In this document: positions 8,568 to 15,363 of the stretch, piece after piece
How positions within the stretch are numbered: the stretch's first letter is position 1
How the letters are laid out: every line of letters begins with the position of its first letter
Program-made: the position numbers and the translations under genes
Notes under the pieces: model-generated
Seen by the model: only the letters and a program-made list of their open reading frames with translations
What the model was told of the DNA's origin: nothing
Database searches by the model: none
Source: CAZLMW01 sp964560875
GTDB taxonomy: Bacteria > Myxococcota_A > UBA9042
DNA: 43,388 nt
Direction of reading: 5' to 3'
Assembly (NCBI GenBank): GCA_964560875.1
Contig: CAZLMW010000064.1
Coordinates: 1-43,388, forward strand

Positions 8568-8670
8568 AGTTCAAGAGTCTTGATGAGGTGAGGCCCATTC
8601 GCGCGTCGTGACGGCCGCGGTCCGGTAGTGCTAGCCTGATCGCGCACCAGCCTCACTTTGCGACCACGCG

Positions 8671-10377
8671 ATGCCGACGACAAAGCACGCTGCGCTCGAT
8701 TCCGATGGACCGGCGGTCGAAGACCGTTCGCCGGTTGCGCTTGTCCAGGATCTCAACGTCGTTGTGCTGGGCACCGGGCGGTCGGCGATGCGCTACGTGC
8801 GCCGCACCCTCGGCCAGCTCACGCATTCTTGCCACGTCGCCAACAACGTCGAAGAGGCGCTGTTGCAGGTGTTCGCCGAGGTGCCCGACGTGGTCGTGCT
8901 CGACTGCACGCTGCCGGTCCAATCGTTCGAAGAGCTCGCCGAACGCATGGTGCCCACGTTGCTTGCCGATCAGCTGCCGATCGTGTGGATCGGCGACGGT
9001 CGCGAGGACGTCCACCTGCTCCATCCCGAGCTGGGCGAAGTGGTGCTCGATCCGCCGTTTACCGAAGACGACCTCGCCGAGGCGCTATCGACCGCGCAGT
9101 GGACGTCGCTCGACGGCAAGCCGCGCATCGGTGTCAGCGATCGCCCGACCCGACCGTTCACGCCGTCGGTGACCGCGCCCGTTGGTCCCGGGGCAGACGG
9201 CAATGTGCAGCCACGGCGCAAGACAGCGCCCTTTCACGAGCCCAACGCCGTGCCGATGGATGGCCGCCCCCGGCGTGGTTCCGGCAGTGGAACGGTGCCC
9301 GGCGACGCGACAAGCGGGACCACCGACGAGCTGCGCAACCTGACGCCGGAAGTGCCGGTCGACCTGCCCGATCAAGACGACGAATCGGAGCGGCGCACGC
9401 GAGCAGACGCACAGTCGATCTCCAATACGCACAAGCACCGGGCGCTGCCCGAGAGCATCGGAGGCGGCCGTGGCAAGCCAAGGAATCGACGCGCACTTCG
9501 AACCCATGACGTGCCGACCAAGAACAGCGGCATCTTCATCGTCGGGGCCCTCATCGATGGCCGCTATCGACTGGAAGAGGCGCTCGGGCGTGGCGGAACG
9601 GCCCGCGTCTATCGGGCGTACGACGTCGAGCTCGACGAGACAGTGGCGCTCAAGGTGCTGCGGAGCGATATCGCCGATGACACCGTGCGTCGCCGATTCC
9701 GCCGCGAGATGCGGATCTCACGGCGCCTGATCCATCCCAACATCGTCCGCGCCTACGAGTTCGGGTCGTTCCAGGGGCGGTTGTACTACACGATGGAGCT
9801 GCTGGACGGCGCCGATATGGCTGAACTGATGTGTCAGCGCCCGCGGGGTTTGTCGATCAAGCAGGCTGTCATGCTCATGGCGCAGACCTGCGATGGACTC
9901 GCGGCGGCCCACGCCGTCGGCATCGTTCACCGCGACATCAAGCCGCACAACCTGTTCGTGATCGACGACAACCGGCGCATCAAGGTCACCGACTTCGGCG
10001 TCGCCAAGGGACAAAGCGACAACTCCCAGACGATCACCCACACCGACTTCGTGGTCGGTACGCCGGCCTATCTGTCGCCCGAGCGGCTGGCCGATGATGT
10101 CGAGCTATCGCCCGTGACCGACCTGTATGCCCTCGGCGCGTCGATGTATCACATGTTCACCGGACGCCTGCCGTTTACGGGCCCCGACTTGTCGACGATG
10201 CTGACGGCGATCGTGCGCTCCGAGCCGCCGGCGCCCCGCAACATCAACCCGATGATTCCCAAGACCCTCGAAGCCATCATTCGCCGCGCCATGCACAAGG
10301 AGCCGTCGCGACGGTACGCCGATTGCAGCGCGATGAAAGCGGCGCTGATGGCGGTCGTCCGTGAGCTGGGCCGCTGA
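8671..10377 (+). CDS. Ser/Thr protein kinase with N-terminal receiver-like domain (kinase 2)
   Basis: 568 aa, paralog of kinase 1. Residues about 27-143 resemble a degenerate receiver: strand LNVVVLG lacks the acidic pair, Asp78 sits in VVVLDCTLP as in true receivers, and the last-strand Lys is replaced (VVLDPPF). A polar linker rich in Arg, Gly and Thr runs to about 285. The kinase domain (about 299-565) has glycine loop GRGGTARV, Lys328, HRDIKPHN (420-427), DFG (441-443) and a SPE motif in place of APE. The kinase halves align closely with kinase 1 (shared HPNIVR-YEFG and YTMELLDG-type blocks), while linkers and receiver-like parts have diverged. No transmembrane segment. The ATG at 8671 lacks a strong ribosome binding site. 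It is followed 45 bp later by a DUF1415 gene. Confidence 0.93.
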   Translation: MPTTKHAALDSDGPAVEDRSPVALVQDLNVVVLGTGRSAMRYVRRTLGQLTHSCHVANNVEEALLQVFAEVPDVVVLDCTLPVQSFEELAERMVPTLLADQLPIVWIGDGREDVHLLHPELGEVVLDPPFTEDDLAEALSTAQWTSLDGKPRIGVSDRPTRPFTPSVTAPVGPGADGNVQPRRKTAPFHEPNAVPMDGRPRRGSGSGTVPGDATSGTTDELRNLTPEVPVDLPDQDDESERRTRADAQSISNTHKHRALPESIGGGRGKPRNRRALRTHDVPTKNSGIFIVGALIDGRYRLEEALGRGGTARVYRAYDVELDETVALKVLRSDIADDTVRRRFRREMRISRRLIHPNIVRAYEFGSFQGRLYYTMELLDGADMAELMCQRPRGLSIKQAVMLMAQTCDGLAAAHAVGIVHRDIKPHNLFVIDDNRRIKVTDFGVAKGQSDNSQTITHTDFVVGTPAYLSPERLADDVELSPVTDLYALGASMYHMFTGRLPFTGPDLSTMLTAIVRSEPPAPRNINPMIPKTLEAIIRRAMHKEPSRRYADCSAMKAALMAVVRELGR

Positions 10378-10422
10378 ACCACCGGACCGATAGTCGGGCC
10401 CGCCACACCTCGTTTTCTGCCG

Positions 10423-11127
10423 ATGCTCGACGCCGCCCGCGACCATGTGCTCGCTCGCAACAACCGGTACGTCCACGGCGTCATCGAACGCTACAGCGTG
10501 TGCCCATTCGCGAGGAGTTGCCGAGCGGAAGGCCGCCTGTGGCGTCGCATCTGCTGGACCGACGACGCCGACGTTGCGCGGGTCATGGCCGGGATCGATG
10601 AGCTCGAGGCGGTGCAGAGCAAGGTCGAGGTCGCGCTGATGATCTTTCCAGGTGTGCAGATGTCGGCGCGACAGTTCGACGCGTACCACCAACGGATTCG
10701 TGCCCGTTACCTGGACCGCTCAGCGGGCAAGACGTTCTATGTCGTGCCGTTTCACCCCGATTACCCGCGCGATGCGTCGAGCGCGGGCGCCCTCGTGCGT
10801 TTTTGGCGCAAGAGCCCCGACCCGACGCTGCAGTTCGTGCACATCGACACGCTTGAGGCGCTGCGTCGCGTCGATCCGAAAGCTGAGTTCAGCCGAATCG
10901 CATTGCGGATGTTGGCTGGCGGGCATTCCGCCGAGGATGTGCTGGCGGCGTTGGAAGCGAAAAAATCGCGGCCGTCGACCTCGCAGCAAGTTGCCGATCA
11001 GAACCTGCAGCGGTTTCGCGAGCTCGGCGCGGCGACTTTCGAGCAGGCGTTGGACAGCGCAGCGGAGTTGGAACGCCTCACCATCGATCCCGCATGGCCG
11101 GATACGCCGTGGATGGCCGCGGAATAG
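10423..11127 (+). CDS. DUF1415 family protein
   Basis: 234 aa. It fits the DUF1415 pattern. An N-terminal helix leads into VIERYSVCPFA (Cys27), matching the family's typical CPFA segment. A strand-rich middle contains FYVVPFHPDY, followed by RKSPDPTLQFVHIDTLE, matching the family's conserved HP and SP-PTLH blocks. The molecular function of the family is not known to me. There is no signal peptide, so it is probably cytoplasmic. The gene lies 45 bp after kinase 2 on the same strand and could be co-transcribed. It ends only 11 bp from the end of the convergent 890-aa gene, with no terminator between them. No clear ribosome binding site precedes the ATG at 10423. Confidence 0.8.
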   Translation: MLDAARDHVLARNNRYVHGVIERYSVCPFARSCRAEGRLWRRICWTDDADVARVMAGIDELEAVQSKVEVALMIFPGVQMSARQFDAYHQRIRARYLDRSAGKTFYVVPFHPDYPRDASSAGALVRFWRKSPDPTLQFVHIDTLEALRRVDPKAEFSRIALRMLAGGHSAEDVLAALEAKKSRPSTSQQVADQNLQRFRELGAATFEQALDSAAELERLTIDPAWPDTPWMAAE

Positions 11128-11138
11128 GGGCATTGGGG

Positions 11139-13811
11139 CTAGCGGCGAGCGAACCGTCCCTTGTGGGTCCGGCGCCACAGGACCCAAGCCGTTTCAATCA
11201 GCGTTTGGGCGAGCGTTTGACGCGCGTCGGCCCGCAGCACACCGAGCGCATCGACTTCGACAGCCCGTGTCGGCTCGGTCGCCTGGCCTTCGATGTGGGT
11301 CGTGTCGATTTGGAGCACGGCGCACAAGTCGCGCAGGAACTCGTTGCGACGGCCCCACGCGAGGGTGGCTTCGACCCCCGTTGTCGCCTTGTCGAACGCT
11401 TCAGCGAAGATCAGCACCCGGCCACCACCGGCGCGAACGCCGTAGCAGTGGGGACTCTCGGGATCGACGATCGTGACTTCGGTGCGCACGTGGCCGCCGC
11501 GGGCATCGACTCGGCAGGCGAAGGAGCGCGCTTGGGGCGGGGTGCCAGCGGCAACGGCGTCGGGATCGAGCGCCGTCCAACCGTGGCTGCGCAGCTCGGC
11601 AACGACGCGTGAGACCACGTCGTGGTGCAGCGTTTGGAGCAGGACGCCTCGCAGCGGTGAGCGGCGAAGAGCGTCTTCCCAGGGGGTGGCGTCAGCAAGG
11701 GCGTCGTGACGGAACAGGTCGCGGCAGATGACAAGCTCAGCAAGGAAAGCGCGGTAGCTCGTCAGCGCGGCGGTGTCGGGATCAGCCTCGGCGGCGGCCG
11801 CGGCGAGTCTGGCAAGGTCGTCGAGTTGGCGCGTCGCCCAACCGTCCGAAACCGCCGCGGCGTCAACGCGATCCACGCCACAGACGATCGCTTGCTTGGG
11901 TTGGTGGGTGAGCCGCAGCCGGGCGAGCTCGACGGGATCGACACCGCGGGCAAGGCGAACGTCGAGCAGGGCTTCGAGACGGTCGCGATGGAAGCAGGCG
12001 ATCGCGGCGCCCGCGCGGCGGATCTCGTCGGTTTCGGGCAGCCAATCGGGCCACGTCCCAGCGGCGAGCAGCACGCGAAGGGCGGCCGCAATCACGCCCG
12101 CGTGCCCGCGATCACCGGCGAAGTCGTGCACGTCGGCCCACGGGCTCGTGGCGATCTTGGCGAACCGTTCGGCCCCTTCCAACCAATGCTGGGAAACACT
12201 GGCAACGGCGATCCGGTCTGCATCCACGTCCGGTTCGGGTGCGCCGGAAGCATCGAACGGCTTGTAGCCATCGGTGTTGCCACGGGGTCCGGTCGCCGCG
12301 GACGACTCGACCAACGCGTCGGCGGTCGGGACATCCCACTGGGCCTTTTCACTCTCGACACCCGCGCCGACCAGCGTGTTGTCGAAGTCGCTCTTCTTCG
12401 GATCGCCGCCGCTGGGGTGCCGGTCGGCCGCGGCGTCCGGCGAACCGGACGTGGGCGCGGGTTGCGCGGGCGGCGGCGACTTGGGTGAGTCGTCCACCCG
12501 CGTGGCGTCCGAAAGCTCGGGGATAAGGCGCGTACCGCTGGACGCGGCCGCCTTGTTGAGCGCGCCGAACTCGCCTCGTGCGCCCGCTATCAGGTCACCG
12601 GCCGTTGACGCATCGAGCGTTTCGAAGCCCGCGATGTCGTCTTCGTAGCCGGACTCGACGACGGCGACGTGATGAGCGTCACCAATCGGCTCGTGTGTTT
12701 GCGCGCCGCCTTCCGTGGCGGGCACAGCTTCTTCGAAACGAATGATGGGCTCGCGGCCCTCGGCGATGGCGACCGCAGCGGCGGCGGCACGTCGCGCCTC
12801 TTCCTCGTCGGCCGATAATGTCTCGCCGCGCAGGCGGATCAGGGTTTCGCGGTCGGCAGTGGTCCGGGCCTGCTCGCTGAAATCGAGCTGCGTCGGCCCC
12901 CATGCGGCGCTCAAACCGGCGGAGGTGTCTGCTTCTTTGTGCGCGCCGCTCTCGACCGGAGCCATCGTCGGCGTCTGCATCGAGATCGGTCGGGGCGATT
13001 CACCGCGAACAGGCGGCTCGACGGCGTCACGATCGGCCTCGTTGGTCGCCGGCTCTTGCGCGACGGTTGCGGGCTCAGCCGCGTGCACGTCGTCAACGTC
13101 CGGCTCGTCATCGGGCCCGTGGAGCATCGACGCTTCTTCGTCGGACAGGAAGATCGGGATCGCCGGCGCCCAGGCGATGTGCTTGACGCCAGCATGGGCC
13201 CAGATTCCGGACAGCTCGCGCTGCTCTTCTTCGTCCAACGGATCTTCAGGCTCGACGCGGAAGCAGAGCGGCGCGCCGTCAACGAGGGCGGTGTCGAACT
13301 TGATCGCGCCCGCCGCGAGACGGGGCACGCGGTTGACGGCTGTGAATGGCGGCAACATGACGCCGGCGGACGTCGTCGAGAGCAGATCGACGAAAGCCGA
13401 CACCAGCTCGGAGTAGGTCGGGCCGTCCACATCTGGACCGAGCGCATCGGACGTGAAGACAGCCATGCCCGGCGTCATCGTGCCGTCGCCCGAGTCGATC
13501 AGGCAGGCACAGGGCAGCAAAACGCCCGGGGGACGCCACTCTGTGAGCCTCGCCAGCGCCTCGGACATGCCTTTTTGCAGCAGCCCGAGGACGACTTCGA
13601 TCTCGCTTCCGACCTCGGGCGGCAGGGTGTGCAGGAAGCACCACGCCTCGTCTGCGCCGACCTGGAAGACGACTCCGTAAGCCGCGCCGCGATCGCCGTC
13701 GGTCTCCAACGAGACGACAGGCATCCGCCAGCGCGCCGTGAAATGACGCAGCAGCTGCTCGCCACTGGGGCGGCTGAAGACAACTTGACCGTGTTCGGTC
13801 TCGATCCGCAT
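11139..13811 (-). CDS. Large two-part protein of unknown function
   Basis: 890 aa from the ATG at 13811, chosen because ggaggg lies about ten bases upstream; an alternative ATG is 13 codons earlier. I do not recognise the family. Residues 1-225 form a compact alpha/beta-looking domain with VVSLETDGDRGAAYG, CFLHTLPPEVGSE and PPFTAVNRVPRL segments. Residues about 225-535 are acidic, Ala/Pro/Asp/Glu-rich and probably disordered. Residues about 535-890 form a mostly helical domain rich in Trp, Arg and Leu. There is no signal peptide or membrane helix, so it is likely cytoplasmic. Codon usage and GC match the neighbours. Upstream sit two direct repeats (13846-13870) and a copy of the 26-bp repeat. 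Convergent with the DUF1415 gene. Confidence 0.85.
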   Translation of the reverse strand: MRIETEHGQVVFSRPSGEQLLRHFTARWRMPVVSLETDGDRGAAYGVVFQVGADEAWCFLHTLPPEVGSEIEVVLGLLQKGMSEALARLTEWRPPGVLLPCACLIDSGDGTMTPGMAVFTSDALGPDVDGPTYSELVSAFVDLLSTTSAGVMLPPFTAVNRVPRLAAGAIKFDTALVDGAPLCFRVEPEDPLDEEEQRELSGIWAHAGVKHIAWAPAIPIFLSDEEASMLHGPDDEPDVDDVHAAEPATVAQEPATNEADRDAVEPPVRGESPRPISMQTPTMAPVESGAHKEADTSAGLSAAWGPTQLDFSEQARTTADRETLIRLRGETLSADEEEARRAAAAAVAIAEGREPIIRFEEAVPATEGGAQTHEPIGDAHHVAVVESGYEDDIAGFETLDASTAGDLIAGARGEFGALNKAAASSGTRLIPELSDATRVDDSPKSPPPAQPAPTSGSPDAAADRHPSGGDPKKSDFDNTLVGAGVESEKAQWDVPTADALVESSAATGPRGNTDGYKPFDASGAPEPDVDADRIAVASVSQHWLEGAERFAKIATSPWADVHDFAGDRGHAGVIAAALRVLLAAGTWPDWLPETDEIRRAGAAIACFHRDRLEALLDVRLARGVDPVELARLRLTHQPKQAIVCGVDRVDAAAVSDGWATRQLDDLARLAAAAAEADPDTAALTSYRAFLAELVICRDLFRHDALADATPWEDALRRSPLRGVLLQTLHHDVVSRVVAELRSHGWTALDPDAVAAGTPPQARSFACRVDARGGHVRTEVTIVDPESPHCYGVRAGGGRVLIFAEAFDKATTGVEATLAWGRRNEFLRDLCAVLQIDTTHIEGQATEPTRAVEVDALGVLRADARQTLAQTLIETAWVLWRRTHKGRFARR

Positions 13812-13845
13812 CGGCGCAGAGCCCTCCGTTCTCTTGTGAGCTTCG

Positions 13846-13870
13846 CCCATTTATGGCGCATCCCATTTAT
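13846..13870 (-). promoter_or_regulatory. Two 9-bp direct repeats upstream of the 890-aa gene
   Basis: On the - strand, ataaatggg occurs twice with a 16-bp period (+ strand 13862-13870 and 13846-13854), starting 35 bp upstream of the chosen start codon. These are the most AT-rich bases in the vicinity. They could be an operator, overlap the promoter -10 region, or be part of the leader. The tandem arrangement is seen directly; the regulatory role is inference. Confidence 0.35.
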
Positions 13871-13912
13871 CCCGTATAGGTGCGAAACGAAACCGGGGGG
13901 CTGCCACGGGTT

Positions 13913-13938
13913 CGATCGGAGTTCGCGGGGCGCGAGGG
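13913..13938. repeat. 26-bp dispersed repeat, copy 2
   Basis: Perfect copy of 6474-6499 in the same orientation. It lies 102 bp upstream of the - strand start at 13811 and about 140 bp before the four-helix-bundle relic. A 12-base partial match in reverse orientation (41220-41231), just upstream of kinase 3, may be chance. Confidence 0.85.
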
Positions 13939-14075
13939 TCCGCAGGTGCTGCCGCACTGCCGTTCGCTATCCCGGCCGGCCCGAGCGCGCACGTCGCCCT
14001 CCCCGAGCCGGCGCTCGGTTGAGACGGCGGGCACGCGGCCCGGTTCTGTCGTCGCCGCGGTCGGCAACGGCGCCG

Positions 14076-14297
14076 GCGCTGCTGATCGGCGAGGGCGCCA
14101 ACCGGCTCAACGCCGGTGAAAAGCGGCAGCGCTTCAACGAGGCGCGGGGCGAAGCGTGCGAGGCGGCGGTGGCGGTGGAGCTGGCCGCGGCGCCTGGTCT
14201 GGTGCCGGCCGCCGAAGCCGAAGCGCTGCTGGCGGCTTCCGACAAGGTCGCGGCCATGCTCACCGGCCTCATCCGCAAGCACAGCGGCACCCCGTGA
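14076..14297 (+). pseudogene. C-terminal remnant of a four-helix-bundle (S23-like) protein
   Basis: The frame ending in TGA at 14295-14297 encodes about 74 residues that match the C-terminal half of the four-helix-bundle family related to the 23S rRNA intervening-sequence protein. Recognisable parts are LLIGEGANRL (family: IAEGA-R), then RFNEARGEACEAAV (family: F--ARGSA-E), a helix ending in GLV, and a last helix MLTGLIRK. The N-terminal two helices expected upstream are not readable in any frame; the same frame stays open but is Arg/Pro-rich with no start codon or ribosome binding site. I read this as a decayed gene. It could instead be a short expressed domain with an unusual start. Confidence 0.45.
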
Positions 14298-14445
14298 GGG
14301 TGTGAGTTCACGTTCGGGTTCGGGTTCGGGTCGCTCGGACCCGGCCTAACGCTCAGCCAGCGACTTCCAATCGGGCCTGCAAAAGCAGCGAGCGTGTGTT
14401 TGCGGGGGATGGCAAGCGGCATTACCTTCCACGTGGAGGTTTCAG

Positions 14446-15363
14446 GTGGTTTCGCGGCTCGTTTCACGCCGATCTCGTCCCCGGCTCAATGCGGTTGCGG
14501 CGGTCTTGGTGCTGGCTGTGGCCGGCGGTTGTGGTGCCGCCCAGGCCGAAGTCAGCAACGTCTTTTGGCTCAAAGCTAACGGCGATCCGACGGTCAAGCT
14601 GTCAGGCGCCCAGGAGCCGTCCGCCCCCGGCGTGACCATGACGAGCGACGTCCGAGGCACTGTCGCCAACCACGGCCGAGCATCCGGAAGCGCAGCCGAC
14701 TACGTCCTGGTCGTGGCACAAGACGGTGAGTCGCCGCGGCGGCTGTACTACCGAATCGGCGGGCGACGACGCATTCCCGTGCGCATCGGCGATGTCGTGA
14801 AAGTGCGCGTCTTGATGCGCCGCCATGTTGAAGACGACGGCCTCGACGTGGCGCTGCTCGTGTGGCGGGAGGCGTCGACCGCGACCATCGGCGACGACAC
14901 AGTCAACGAGAAAGAGGAGCTGATCGCCGCCGTAGCGATGATGGGGCTGCTCGAAAAACAACGCGTGCCACAGGCTCTTCGGGTCCTGCGCACCACCGAC
15001 ATCGCCGCCTACCATGAGTCAGGTACGTACAAAGCGGACTGCGAGGAGATCCGGGCACATCAGTACTTCCGCGTGACACGGCCGGAGTGGATCGTCGCCT
15101 TGGAAGGCGCCAGTCGCTCTGCGCGGCTACTCGGGCCCGGGCAACGTTTCCAGATCGACGACGGCGCCAACCGATTCGAGGTCGCCCTGCTCGACAATCG
15201 CCGCACGGAAAGCTCGACTTGCCGATCGGCGCCCGAGCCCGTGTGGAGCTGGGCGGCCATCCGTGTACCGGGGGCAGTTTCGGTTGAACGAACCGGCCGG
15301 ACGACGTCCGCGGCCGACTCGGCCCCAACAAGCGGCGGCGCTGCAAGGGACCGGACGCGATGA
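14446..15363 (+). CDS. Predicted lipoprotein of unknown function
   Basis: 305 aa, starting with GTG at 14446; a strong ggagg at 14435-14439 six bases upstream decides this start. Residues 1-29 are a type II signal peptide with Arg-rich start, hydrophobic core and lipobox AGGC (Cys29). The mature part looks like a beta-rich domain (about 50-145, with LVVAQDGESPRRLYYRIGG and VGDVVKVRVL-like strands) followed by a helical stretch (NEKEELIAAVAMMGLLEK) and another beta region with LGPGQRFQIDDGANRFEVALLD. Two further Cys (YKADCEE, SSTCRS) might form a disulfide. I do not recognise the family. Its TGA and the TGA of the convergent radical SAM gene abut as TGATCA, so the two genes have no intergenic space. 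An exported partner of the neighbouring thioredoxin-fold lipoprotein is possible. Confidence 0.8.
   Translation: MVSRLVSRRSRPRLNAVAAVLVLAVAGGCGAAQAEVSNVFWLKANGDPTVKLSGAQEPSAPGVTMTSDVRGTVANHGRASGSAADYVLVVAQDGESPRRLYYRIGGRRRIPVRIGDVVKVRVLMRRHVEDDGLDVALLVWREASTATIGDDTVNEKEELIAAVAMMGLLEKQRVPQALRVLRTTDIAAYHESGTYKADCEEIRAHQYFRVTRPEWIVALEGASRSARLLGPGQRFQIDDGANRFEVALLDNRRTESSTCRSAPEPVWSWAAIRVPGAVSVERTGRTTSAADSAPTSGGAARDRTR

Larger units (their letters stand above)
13812..14445. other. 634-bp region without an intact gene
   Basis: Between the divergent 890-aa gene and the lipoprotein at 14446. It holds, in order, a leader with 9-bp direct repeats (13846-13870), the second copy of the 26-bp repeat (13913-13938), a relic of a four-helix-bundle gene (about 14076-14297), a short ttcggg tandem (14312-14330) and a clear ggagg ribosome binding site at 14435-14439 for the next gene. 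The order suggests an old insertion and decay, but no inverted ends or target duplication could be found by eye. Confidence 0.5.

Noticed and set aside
12939..14297. A 452-codon + strand frame antisense to the 890-aa gene
   Set aside because: Only its last ~74 codons beyond the antisense gene look protein-like (four-helix-bundle relic). The rest is a shadow, so only the end was annotated.
14312..14330. Telomere-like ttcggg tandem
   Set aside because: Only three units; simple slippage repeat with no other sign of a replicon end.
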